Of a stretch of 13,250 nt of DNA, positions 1 through 7,147 are shown piece by piece (positions within the stretch are counted from its first letter, which is position 1; each line of letters opens with the position of its first letter). Source of the DNA: Bacteroidia bacterium (GTDB taxonomy: Bacteria; Bacteroidota; Bacteroidia; NS11-12g; UBA955); the NCBI GenBank assembly GCA_014376345.1, contig JACMRS010000072.1, forward strand, positions 1 through 13,250, in the 5' to 3' direction. Made by a program: the position numbers and the translations under genes. Under the pieces are notes generated by a model that searched no databases, was not told the origin of the DNA, and saw only the letters and a program-made list of their open reading frames with translations.

Positions 1-404
1 ACTTTGTAGTCATTCCCATCATTGCTGTATTTACCACCTACACCGTAAGCCAGGTATGGTCCGAAGCCAAGAATTAAATGACCTTCTCCAAGTTTTGGTT
101 TATACATAAAGGTAATTGGTAGTTCTATATATGAAAGGTTGACTTTTGTTTGGTCAATTTTTGCACCTTTTGTTTTAAAAAGTAAACCCGATTGAACATA
201 AAAGTCTTCTGCAACCGGAATGTCCAGAGTAAAACCTGCATGGTAACGTACTACAACATGATTAGCTAATGCTGCACCTGAAATATCTTTACCATTCAGA
301 TTCTGGAAGTTAACGCCTGCTTTTAAACCGAACTTTACCTGCGCATTTGCGCTTATTGATGCTGTTGCAAGAACTGCAATTGCTATTATTGATTTGATTT
401 TCAT
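1..404 (-). CDS. Outer-membrane beta-barrel protein (PorT/OMP_b-brl type), C-terminus beyond window
   Basis: The first 134 codons are visible on the minus strand; the rest lies beyond base 1. The ATG at 404-402 starts a clear Sec signal peptide (Lys2, Lys4, then a hydrophobic Ile/Ala/Val stretch) ending in Ala-Asn-Ala before Gln22, a cleavage context common in Bacteroidota. The mature part begins VKFGLKAGVNF and continues with alternating polar/hydrophobic strands rich in Gly and aromatic residues (for example FYVQSGLLFKTKG, LSYIELPITFMYKP and LILGFGPYLAYGVGG). This is the usual pattern of the small 8-10 strand outer-membrane barrels of this phylum. The inferred role is a structural or uncharacterised outer-membrane protein; nothing points to a substrate. 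It starts 19 nt after the stop of the OmpA-type lipoprotein gene and is probably co-transcribed with it. Family assignment is fairly sure, function unknown. Confidence 0.85.
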   Translation of the reverse strand, partial: MKIKSIIAIAVLATASISANAQVKFGLKAGVNFQNLNGKDISGAALANHVVVRYHAGFTLDIPVAEDFYVQSGLLFKTKGAKIDQTKVNLSYIELPITFMYKPKLGEGHLILGFGPYLAYGVGGKYSNDGNDYK

Positions 405-423
405 AATTTTATATTTATTATTA

Positions 424-1095
424 TTATTGACCAGCTTCTTTATCAGCTTCAGCTTTCATTTTTTCATTAGCACTTATCAGAAATTCAACTCTTCTATTCT
501 GAGCCTGTCCAGCAGCAGTTTCATCGCTATATTTTGGTGCAGATTCTCCAAATCCTTTAATAGTTAATCTTGAAGAAGAAATGCCATTTGATGATAAATA
601 TGAAGATACATTTGATGCTCTTTTAACAGAAAGTTTTTGATTGTAACTTTCTGAACCTTTGCTGTCTGTATGACCTTGAACTTCAATATTTGTATCAGGA
701 TATTTTTTCAAAACATCAATAACTTTATCAAGATTTGACTTTGCAGTTGCCTGAAGATCTGATTTGTCAAAAGCAAAAAGAATTTTTTCGCTAAATTCAA
801 CTACAATACCTTCTCCAACTCTTTCAATTTTTGCGTTAGGGACATTTTTTTGCATTTCTTCTGCTTGCTTGTCCATTTTCTTACCTATGATAGCACCTGT
901 AACACCTCCAACTGCGGCACCTACAATGGCTCCAAGAGCGGTATTGCCTAATGCCCTTCCTACTACTGCTCCGGTAGCTGCGCCACCTGCTGTTCCTATT
1001 GCGGCACCTTTTTGTGTTCTGTTTAGATTTTTGCAGCAACTGAATGTGACAACAATGCTTAAAATCGTAGCGAATACTGTTTTACTATATTTCAT
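424..1095 (-). CDS. OmpA-family lipoprotein with glycine-zipper segment (YiaD-like)
   Basis: The 223-residue protein probably anchors the outer membrane to peptidoglycan. I chose the ATG at 1095 because it gives a compact lipoprotein signal peptide: Lys2, Lys5, a hydrophobic core, then Thr-Phe-Ser-Cys20 (Cys21 is also possible). An upstream in-frame start would add 11 residues. Residues about 30-72 form a glycine-zipper region of repeated Gly/Ala small-residue steps ending at GKKMDKQ. Residues about 98-208 are an OmpA C-terminal domain with FAFDKSD, the GHTDSKG motif (Asp144), Arg159 in KLSVKRAS and NRRVEF at 201-206. Asp144 and Arg159 match the residues that hold meso-diaminopimelate in OmpA proteins. 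The order lipobox, Gly zipper, OmpA domain matches the E. coli YiaD type. It is followed by an outer-membrane barrel gene and is divergent from cobB. Confidence 0.92.
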   Translation of the reverse strand: MKYSKTVFATILSIVVTFSCCKNLNRTQKGAAIGTAGGAATGAVVGRALGNTALGAIVGAAVGGVTGAIIGKKMDKQAEEMQKNVPNAKIERVGEGIVVEFSEKILFAFDKSDLQATAKSNLDKVIDVLKKYPDTNIEVQGHTDSKGSESYNQKLSVKRASNVSSYLSSNGISSSRLTIKGFGESAPKYSDETAAGQAQNRRVEFLISANEKMKAEADKEAGQ

Positions 1096-1125
1096 AATTA
1101 TTTGGTTTGTATAAATTTTATAGTG

Positions 1126-1133
1126 CAAATTTG
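1126..1133 (-). promoter_or_regulatory. Possible weak -7 box for the OmpA-type lipoprotein gene
   Basis: Read on the minus strand the site is CAAATTTG, one mismatch from the Bacteroidota -7 consensus TAnnTTTG, and it is followed by CAC. It lies about 30 nt upstream of the ATG at 1095. The octamer is its own reverse complement, so it gives no direction by itself. No -33 element was recognised, so this is a weak call. Confidence 0.25.
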
Positions 1134-1208
1134 ATCTATTAACCTATGTATGGTATTACACTAGTTTGTTTTAAACTTATATTATTCACATACGGTTTAT
1201 TATTTCTT

Positions 1209-1216
1209 TACTTTTG
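1209..1216 (+). promoter_or_regulatory. -7 promoter box of cobB (TACTTTTG)
   Basis: TACTTTTG matches the Bacteroidota sigma-factor -7 consensus TAnnTTTG exactly and ends 4 nt before the cobB ATG. Transcription normally starts a few bases downstream of this box, so the mRNA should begin at or very near the start codon (leaderless or nearly so). No clear -33 TTG was found at the usual distance. The same box with the same 4-nt spacing precedes both methyltransferase genes. Confidence 0.6.
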
Positions 1217-1220
1217 ATTA

Positions 1221-1913
1221 ATGAAAAAACTTGTGGTTTTAACCGGTGCAGGTATCAGTGCTGAAAGTGGAATAAAAACATTCAGAGACAGCGACGGGTT
1301 ATGGGAAGGTCATGATATAATGGAAGTTGCCAGTCCTCAGGGTTGGAGAAGAAATCCTGAGTTGGTAATGGATTTCTATAATAAAAGACGGGTGCAACTC
1401 GGAACTGTTTTTCCAAATGAAGCCCATTTATGTCTGACTGCATTGGAAAAGCATTTTGAAGTAAATATTATAACCCAGAATGTAGATGATCTTCATGAGA
1501 GGGCAGGTTCACACAATATTTTACACCTTCATGGTGATTTAAAATACATGCGAAGTACAAAATTTCCTGAGCTTCGTTATGATGTAGGATACGAAGAAGT
1601 TCCCTATGGAAAATGCTGTGAAAAAGGCGCTTTATTAAGACCGGATATTGTATGGTTTGGAGAAGATGTTCCTAATATTGAACTTGCTGCTGAATTGGCA
1701 TCAATTGCTGATATTTTCATAATTATAGGAACTTCACTTGAAGTCTACCCTGCCGCTGGTTTAATTCAGTATGTCTCTGAAAACTGTAAGATTTTTATAA
1801 TTGATCCAGGCAGGCATGGAGAGATGCAGGGTAAAAACAGAATTGAAGTTATTAATGAAACTGCAGTTAAAGGATTACCGGTTCTAGCAGAAAGACTTAG
1901 AAAACTTTATTAA
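1221..1913 (+). CDS. cobB: Sir2-family NAD-dependent protein deacylase (CobB-like)
   Basis: This 230-residue sirtuin should remove acyl groups from protein lysines using NAD+ in the cytoplasm. It has the full family signature: GAGISAESGI (9-18) with FRD for NAD binding, TQNVDDLHERAG (85-96) with Asn87 and Asp89, catalytic His104 in LHLHGDL, and WFGE (145-148) for substrate binding. Tyr53 and Arg56 in FYNKRR match the Tyr-x-x-Arg pair of SIRT5/CobB-type enzymes that accept succinyl or malonyl lysine, so desuccinylase activity is likely. The structural zinc site is incomplete: only Cys132-Cys133 remain and the first Cys pair is replaced around MRST (110-113). It begins right after a TACTTTTG promoter box, and its stop codon overlaps the stop of convergent lspA. 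Confidence 0.95.
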   Translation: MKKLVVLTGAGISAESGIKTFRDSDGLWEGHDIMEVASPQGWRRNPELVMDFYNKRRVQLGTVFPNEAHLCLTALEKHFEVNIITQNVDDLHERAGSHNILHLHGDLKYMRSTKFPELRYDVGYEEVPYGKCCEKGALLRPDIVWFGEDVPNIELAAELASIADIFIIIGTSLEVYPAAGLIQYVSENCKIFIIDPGRHGEMQGKNRIEVINETAVKGLPVLAERLRKLY

Positions 1914-1917
1914 AGTT
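1903..1917. repeat. 15-bp palindrome over the overlapping cobB and lspA stop codons
   Basis: AACTTTA and TAAAGTT flank a single T, giving perfect 7-bp inverted arms. The two genes converge here: the cobB TAA is 1911-1913 and the lspA TAA occupies 1910-1912 on the other strand, so TTAA serves as stop for both. The short loop and AT-only core make it a weak intrinsic terminator at best. Any role in ending transcription from both sides is inference. Confidence 0.45.
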
Positions 1918-2641
1918 CAATTGGGGATGAAGAATCTTCAGGAAAAATTTCCGAGTCAGATTTAATTGATATATCTTCACTGTCTGCGGGATCTGCAACT
2001 TGTAAAATTGGTTCTTTTTTCTTCGAAAAAAACTTTTTCTGGAAAACAAAAATAGCAATTACTCCGGTGCTGATAGCAGCATCTGCAAAATTAAATACAG
2101 GACTAAAAAAGATAAACGGATCGCCACCTTTAAACGGGAACCATGTTGGGTAATGCCCTTCAACTATAGGAAAATAGAGCATATCTATAACCTGACCCAT
2201 TAAAAATCCACCTTCATAATAATTATAACTTCTGTACCAGATGCCATAAAACATGCTGTCTATAATGTTACCGATTGCTCCCGAAAGTATCAGTGCAACA
2301 CAAATGACAAAACCTGCTTTTGAATATTTTTTTATTGAGCTTTTAAGATACCAAAAGCCAAAAAAGACAGCAATAATGCGGAATACACTTAAAAATATTT
2401 TACCTGCTATGCCTCCGAATTCAAGTCCGAAAGCCATACCATTATTAAGTGTAAAATGAAAAAGAAACCAATTTCCTGCAATTACCTTTTCTGTATGTAA
2501 TTCCATGTGATGGATAACCCAGTATTTTAAATACTGGTCGATAAGCAAAACCAAAAGAATAGTTAGAATAGCTATTCCCCAGTATTTTTTATAAACAGAG
2601 GGCGCGGGCCCGGAAACAGGATCCAGAGTGATATCTGTCAA
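1910..2641 (-). CDS. lspA: Lipoprotein signal peptidase II (LspA)
   Basis: LspA is the inner-membrane aspartic protease that cuts prolipoproteins before the lipidated Cys. The 243-residue protein has four hydrophobic helices (about 21-36, 78-98, 108-128 and 184-202), the DQYLKYWVI segment after helix 1, NNGMAFG (66-72), and the two catalytic aspartates: Asp128 in GAIGNIID and Asp187 in FNFADAA. The longer loop before the second Asp (FPFKGGDPFIFFSP) is familiar from LspA of this phylum. The C-terminal tail is acidic and serine-rich. The start is unusual: no ATG precedes helix 1, so I take TTG at 2641, which leaves about 20 residues before the first helix. The gene follows the dksA-like stop by 9 nt and lies in the same frame. 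Likely substrates include the lipoproteins predicted at 424-1095 and 11261-11899. Confidence 0.93.
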   Translation of the reverse strand: MTDITLDPVSGPAPSVYKKYWGIAILTILLVLLIDQYLKYWVIHHMELHTEKVIAGNWFLFHFTLNNGMAFGLEFGGIAGKIFLSVFRIIAVFFGFWYLKSSIKKYSKAGFVICVALILSGAIGNIIDSMFYGIWYRSYNYYEGGFLMGQVIDMLYFPIVEGHYPTWFPFKGGDPFIFFSPVFNFADAAISTGVIAIFVFQKKFFSKKKEPILQVADPADSEDISIKSDSEIFPEDSSSPIEL

Positions 2642-2650
2642 AACCGGATT

Positions 2651-3787
2651 TTATTTGTATTGTACTAACTTGGCATCCATGCTTAAAGTGGTGTGTGGTA
2701 CCGCTCTCAGCCTTTCTTTTGGTATTAACTTACCCGTTACACGGCAAATACCATAAGTTTTATTTTCAATACGGATTAACGCAGCTTCAAGGTTATTGAT
2801 AAATTTTTTCTGTCTTGCAGCAAGCTGGTTCAGATTTTCTTTTTCAAATGTTGAAGCACCGTCATCAAGAGTTACATATTGGTTTGATGTGTTTCCGTCA
2901 CCATTCTCGTTTGGATTTTGCAGCGACCTTTGCATTTTATTGAATTCATCTCTTGCCACATCAATTTTTTGATGGATAATTTCTTTGAATTCAATAAGTT
3001 CCTGATCGTTATATCTTGTTTTACCAGCTTCCTGATTTTTGTTAGAACCGATATTGATTGCCGGTTTTGGTGGCGCAGGTTTCAGCATTTGCTTAGCCTG
3101 ATACACTTTCTCATCAGTGGTTTTTCTGGTTACTACTAATTGATTCTGAGGTGCTTTAGGTTTGCTTTTAGCTCTTGGTCTGCTTTTTTTAACCGGTGGT
3201 GAAGAAGAATCCTGTGGAACTGCCTTTTTAACCGGTAAAATAATTTTAACAGGCACTACAGTTTTAGCAGGAGTTAATATTCTTACTGTTGCTACTTTTT
3301 TTACCGGAACTATTGCTTTAGCAGGAACTGTTTTTTTAGCCGGTGCACTGTTTTTAGCTGGTGCAGCTTTCTTTGCAGGCGCAACTTTTTTAGCTATGGT
3401 TTTGGAAGGAACCGGCTTAGTTACTTTTTTTGCTGCCGGCGCAACTGCTTTTTTAGGAGCCGCTTTTTTCGCAATTATTTTTTTTGCTGCCGGTGCTGCA
3501 GTTTTTTTCGCAACAGCTTTTTTAGGAGTCGCTTTTGAAATTATAACTGTTTTTTTTGCAGGAGCAGCTTTTTTAGCCACAACCTTTTTTGGAGCAGTTT
3601 TTTTAGCCGGTGCAACTGTTTTTTTAGCTACCACCTTCTTAGGCGAAGCTTTTGAAACGGTTTTCTTTACTGGTGCAACGGGTTTTTTCGCAACAACTTT
3701 TTTAGCTGCAGCTTTAACTGGTGCATTTTTTTTAACCGGAGCCACATTTTTAGCAGCTTTTTTTGTAGCAATTATTTTTTTAGCCAT
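2651..3787 (-). CDS. DksA/TraR-family protein with long histone-H1-like Lys/Ala/Pro N-terminal tail
   Basis: The protein has 378 residues and two very different parts. Residues 1 to about 210 are almost all Lys, Ala, Pro and Val in repeats such as PKKVVAKK, with SPKK (48-51) and TPKK (87-90), motifs known from histone H1-type tails that bind AT-rich DNA. After a linker, residues 259-378 form a DksA/TraR module: a helical hairpin (RYNDQELIEFKEII and LNQLAARQKKFINNLEAALIRIEN), a tip containing LDDGAS, and a C-terminal finger TYGICRVTGKLIPKERL followed by PHTTLS. Asp309 and Ala311 line up plausibly with the DksA tip residues that act in the RNA polymerase secondary channel. Only one of four zinc cysteines remains (Cys348), as is common in this phylum's homologues. 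The inferred role is a DNA- and polymerase-associated transcription factor. It sits 8 nt after ileS and 9 nt before lspA. Confidence 0.88.
   Translation of the reverse strand: MAKKIIATKKAAKNVAPVKKNAPVKAAAKKVVAKKPVAPVKKTVSKASPKKVVAKKTVAPAKKTAPKKVVAKKAAPAKKTVIISKATPKKAVAKKTAAPAAKKIIAKKAAPKKAVAPAAKKVTKPVPSKTIAKKVAPAKKAAPAKNSAPAKKTVPAKAIVPVKKVATVRILTPAKTVVPVKIILPVKKAVPQDSSSPPVKKSRPRAKSKPKAPQNQLVVTRKTTDEKVYQAKQMLKPAPPKPAINIGSNKNQEAGKTRYNDQELIEFKEIIHQKIDVARDEFNKMQRSLQNPNENGDGNTSNQYVTLDDGASTFEKENLNQLAARQKKFINNLEAALIRIENKTYGICRVTGKLIPKERLRAVPHTTLSMDAKLVQYK
3158..3787 (-). repeat. Low-complexity DNA encoding the Lys/Ala/Pro repeat tail
   Basis: This stretch encodes the first ~210 residues of the DksA-like protein. 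On the plus strand it reads as recurring blocks like TTTTTTAGC and GCAGGAGC with many T-tracts. At protein level the unit P-K-K-x-V-A-K-K recurs at about residues 49-56, 66-73 and 88-95, and AKK occurs more than a dozen times. The repeats are degenerate at DNA level, not perfect tandem copies. Length variation between strains is plausible. Confidence 0.75.
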
Positions 3788-3795
3788 TTTATTCG

Positions 3796-6700
3796 TTAAT
3801 TTTTAGAAACAGACACCTTACAATTCATTCCTTCTAAATCAATTTCTTCCATATCCTGTTGATTATCAGTAAAATAAATGTCAGCTGCCAAAATTTCGCT
3901 GCAAATATAAGCTTTATAAGCATTCAAAGCTTCATTCACTTTTTGTTCTGCCAAAACTGATACAATTATTTTATCTGTAACATTAAAGTCTTTTTCCTTT
4001 CGGATGTTTTGAAGTCGGTTTACAAATTCTCTCGCAAGTCCTTCGTTTTTAAGCTCTTCCGTAAGATTTGCATCCAAAGCAACAGTTAATGTATTGTTAG
4101 TTGCAACCAGCCAGCCGGGAATATCCATAAAGCTAATTTCAACATCTTCAAGTAAAAGTTCAAAGTCACTGCCATTCAGCTGAATGTTCAAATTACCGAG
4201 CTGTTCGATATGTCTGATTTGCTCCTGATTAAATGTTGAAACAATATCAGAAAGCGCTTTCATGGATGCTCCGGCTTTTTTACCTAAAGTTTTAAAATTT
4301 GGCTTTATTTTTTTAACCAGAACATTGTTTTGTGAGTCAAGATACTCAAGCTCTTTTATATTTAATTCTGAAAGAATCAGATGCTCAACATGTTTCAACT
4401 GTTCTTCAAACGTTTTATTAAGTACCGGAACCATTATTTTTTGTAATGGCTGTCTTACTTTAATACTGTGTTTTTTGCGAAGACTTAAAACAAGGCTCAC
4501 CAAATCCTGCGCAATCTGCATGGTTTGCTCCAGATTAATGTCAATTGAATTTTTTTCTACAGTTGGAAAATTTGTTAAATGAACACTTTCTTTTTTCCAT
4601 GATCCGGTTTTTTCACCTTCAGTAAGACTCTGATAAAGCCAGTCGGAAAAGAAAGGTGCTACAGGACTCATTAACTGAGAAATAGTTTTAAGACACTCAT
4701 AAAGCGTTTCATAAGCTGCTTTTTTATCAGAACTCATTTCACCTTTCCAGAAACGTCTTCTGGATAAACGAACGTACCAGTTACTTAAATGACTGTCTGT
4801 AAACTCTTCAATTGCTCTGGAAGCTTTTGTAGGGTCATAATCATTAAAACTGTCTGTAACCTCTGAAATAAGACTGTTTAGCTTTGAAATGATCCATTTA
4901 TCCAGTTCGCTTCTTGTTGAAATATCAGAAATATTTTCCGGATCGAGTTCGAAATTGTCAATATTTGCATAAAGAGCAAAAAATGAATAGGTGTTTGCCA
5001 GCGTTCCAAAAAATTTCCTTTGAACCTCTGCAACACCATCCAGATCAAATTTAAGATTGTCCCATGGTGAGGCGTTGCTTAACATATACCAGCGCACAGC
5101 ATCTGCTCCGAATTTATCAATTGTGATAAATGGATCAATTGTATTTCCCAGGCGCTTGCTCATTTTATTGCCATTCTTGTCTAAAACAAGCCCGTTAGCA
5201 AGTACATTTTTATAAGCAACACTGTCAAACAACATTACTGCAATTGCATGTAAAGTGAAAAACCAACCTCGCGTCTGGTCAACACCTTCAGCTATAAAAT
5301 CTGCAGGAAAAGTTTTGTTCCAGCTGTCTTTATTTTTTAATCCCCACTGGGCGTAAGGCATTGCACCACTGTCAAACCACACATCTATCAGATCGGCTTC
5401 ACGTTTCATCGGTTTGCCCGATTTTGAAATCAGTATAATTCCATCTACATAAGGTTTGTGCAGATCAATTTCGACATCGGTATTGATGTCTTGTTTAATT
5501 CCTGCTGCTTCAGCTTTAGTTATTTCCGCCTTCAATTCTTCAATAGAACCGATACAGATTTCTTCTGTTCCGTCATCAGTTCTCCAAATAGGTAAAGGTG
5601 TTCCCCAGTACCTCGATCTGGAAAGGTTCCAGTCGACAAGGTTCTCAAGCCAGTTGCCAAATCTTCCTTCACCAGTACTTTTTGGTTTCCAGTTGATGGT
5701 TTTATTAAGTTCAACCATCCGCTCTTTTACAGCAGTAGTTTTAATAAACCAGCTTTCCAAAGGATAATATAAAATAGGTTTATCGGTTCGCCAGCAATGA
5801 GGGTAAGTATGCTCATATTTTTCAACCTTAAAAGCTTTATTTTCTTCTTTAAGTCTTATTGAAATTAGAACGTCAGTGCTTTTATAATCGGGCGCTGATT
5901 CATCTGCATTGTTATAATTTTTAACATATAAACCTGCATAATCACCTGTTCCTTCAATAAATCTGCCTTGTTTATCTACCAAAGTCAGTGCGCCAATTCC
6001 GTTTTGCTTAGAAACCCTGAAATCATCTGCCCCAAAACTAGGTGCAATATGCACAATGCCTGTTCCGTCTTCTGTGGTAACAAAATCACCTGTAACTACC
6101 TTAAAAGCATCACCTTCAATCAACTCTTTTTTATTTGAGTTGAACGGCATTAATTGCTCATAACGCAAATCCGCCAGATTTGAACCTTTTATCTCTTTTA
6201 ATATTTTAAAAGGAATCAGTTTATCACCTTCTTTATAATCTTCCAGGCTAATTTCAGAGGCCTTTTCATTAAAATATTTTGAAAAAAGCTCTTTTGCAAG
6301 AATTACAATTACCGGTTTAAAAGTGTACTGGTTAAAAGTTTCAACAGCTATATAAGTAATGTTTTTTCCTACTGCCAGGGCAGTGTTTGAAGGCAGTGTC
6401 CAGGGTGTGGTGGTCCAGGCAATAAAAAATGCATCCTTTTCAGATTCCGGCAGTAGATTTTGTTGCGCTTCCTGCGTAAGCCTGAATTGGGCAACAACAG
6501 TTGTATCCCGCACCATTTTATAAGTGTCGGGTTGGTTTAATTCATGACTGCTTAATCCGGTACCTGCTGCCGGTGAGTATGGCTGAATTGTATAACCTTT
6601 GTAAAGAAAATCTTTTTTGTAAAGCTCTTTTAATAGATACCAGAGTGTTTCAATATAATCATTTTCATAAGTTACATAAGGATTGTTAAGATCAACCCAG

Positions 6701-7116
6701 TAACCAATTCGTTCGGTAAGATTATCCCAGGTATCTTTAAATTTCATTACATCGGTACGGCATTCTTTGTTGTAATCTTCAACGCTGATACTTTTGCCGA
6801 TATCTTCTTTTGTAATTCCCAGTCTTTTTTCAACCTGAAGTTCAATTGGTAAACCATGGGTATCCCAACCGCCTTTTCTTTCAACTCTGAATCCCTGTAA
6901 GGTTTTAAATCTGCAAAAAACGTCTTTTATCGCTCTGCTCATCACATGGTGAATACCAGGCATTCCGTTTGCACTTGGTGGTCCCTCATAAAATACAAAT
7001 GGGTTGTTTTCAGGACGGTTTTCAATGCTTTTATTGAAAATATCACGCTGTTTCCATTCCTGAAGTATTGTTTCTTCGAGAGCCGGCCAGTTGATATTTT
7101 TCTGTGTTCTGTACAT
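3796..7116 (-). CDS. ileS: Isoleucyl-tRNA synthetase (long, eukaryote-like form)
   Basis: This 1106-residue class Ia synthetase charges tRNA-Ile in the cytoplasm. Visible signatures are: the HIGH-region GPPSANGMPGIHH (45-57), where the first His is Gly; WDTHGLPIE; the editing-domain motifs TTTPWTLPSN (near 235) and GTGIVHIAPSFGADDF (near 345-365); DVWFDSG; RGWFFT; and KMSKR (651-655) for ATP binding. A long C-terminal anticodon-binding region follows. Length and motifs fit the IleS2/eukaryote-like branch, which in other bacteria is linked to mupirocin insensitivity; that trait is inference here. I chose ATG at 7116 (MYRTQKNINW) over an upstream TTG that lies within the promoter. A TATCTTTG box lies 21 nt upstream, preceded by an inverted repeat. 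The dksA-like gene follows after 8 nt, suggesting an ileS-dksA-lspA operon. Confidence 0.97.
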   Translation of the reverse strand: MYRTQKNINWPALEETILQEWKQRDIFNKSIENRPENNPFVFYEGPPSANGMPGIHHVMSRAIKDVFCRFKTLQGFRVERKGGWDTHGLPIELQVEKRLGITKEDIGKSISVEDYNKECRTDVMKFKDTWDNLTERIGYWVDLNNPYVTYENDYIETLWYLLKELYKKDFLYKGYTIQPYSPAAGTGLSSHELNQPDTYKMVRDTTVVAQFRLTQEAQQNLLPESEKDAFFIAWTTTPWTLPSNTALAVGKNITYIAVETFNQYTFKPVIVILAKELFSKYFNEKASEISLEDYKEGDKLIPFKILKEIKGSNLADLRYEQLMPFNSNKKELIEGDAFKVVTGDFVTTEDGTGIVHIAPSFGADDFRVSKQNGIGALTLVDKQGRFIEGTGDYAGLYVKNYNNADESAPDYKSTDVLISIRLKEENKAFKVEKYEHTYPHCWRTDKPILYYPLESWFIKTTAVKERMVELNKTINWKPKSTGEGRFGNWLENLVDWNLSRSRYWGTPLPIWRTDDGTEEICIGSIEELKAEITKAEAAGIKQDINTDVEIDLHKPYVDGIILISKSGKPMKREADLIDVWFDSGAMPYAQWGLKNKDSWNKTFPADFIAEGVDQTRGWFFTLHAIAVMLFDSVAYKNVLANGLVLDKNGNKMSKRLGNTIDPFITIDKFGADAVRWYMLSNASPWDNLKFDLDGVAEVQRKFFGTLANTYSFFALYANIDNFELDPENISDISTRSELDKWIISKLNSLISEVTDSFNDYDPTKASRAIEEFTDSHLSNWYVRLSRRRFWKGEMSSDKKAAYETLYECLKTISQLMSPVAPFFSDWLYQSLTEGEKTGSWKKESVHLTNFPTVEKNSIDINLEQTMQIAQDLVSLVLSLRKKHSIKVRQPLQKIMVPVLNKTFEEQLKHVEHLILSELNIKELEYLDSQNNVLVKKIKPNFKTLGKKAGASMKALSDIVSTFNQEQIRHIEQLGNLNIQLNGSDFELLLEDVEISFMDIPGWLVATNNTLTVALDANLTEELKNEGLAREFVNRLQNIRKEKDFNVTDKIIVSVLAEQKVNEALNAYKAYICSEILAADIYFTDNQQDMEEIDLEGMNCKVSVSKN

Positions 7117-7137
7117 GCTTAATAGTGTAAAAAGGTG

Positions 7138-7145
7138 CAAAGATA
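7138..7145 (-). promoter_or_regulatory. -7 promoter box of ileS (TATCTTTG)
   Basis: On the minus strand TATCTTTGCACC is an exact TAnnTTTG match. It ends 21 nt before the ileS ATG, giving a short leader of about 15 nt. It lies within the 91-nt gap after der, so ileS and the genes behind it can be transcribed independently of era-der. No -33 TTG at the standard distance was found; that region is filled by an inverted repeat. Confidence 0.6.
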
Positions 7146-7147
7146 CT

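Noticed and set aside
405..423. AT-rich TAATAATAAATATAAAATT spacer as a promoter for the barrel gene
   Set aside because: No TAnnTTTG box is present, and the 19-nt spacing fits co-transcription with the upstream OmpA-type gene.
764..1114. Plus-strand reading frame opposite the OmpA-type lipoprotein gene
   Set aside because: Its Ala/Pro/Thr-rich product is the antisense of the glycine-zipper codons; the minus-strand protein has clear family motifs.
3162..3806. Long plus-strand reading frame (214 codons) opposite the DksA-like gene, coding a hydrophobic Thr/Phe/Ala/Leu-rich protein
   Set aside because: It is the mirror image of the Lys/Ala/Pro repeats: AAA and GCN codons read in reverse give Phe and small residues without stops. 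It has no promoter and lies opposite a recognisable gene.
4262..4582. Short frames opposite ileS (also 5456-5767 and 6501-6689) and a minus-strand out-of-frame one at 5532-5714
   Set aside because: All lie within the intact IleRS gene and show no domain, promoter or signal peptide.
7130..7140. TTG at 7140 as the ileS start and TTG at 9417 as the era start
   Set aside because: Both TTGs are the end of TAnnTTTG promoter boxes, so they lie upstream of or at the transcription start. The downstream ATGs give normal N-termini.
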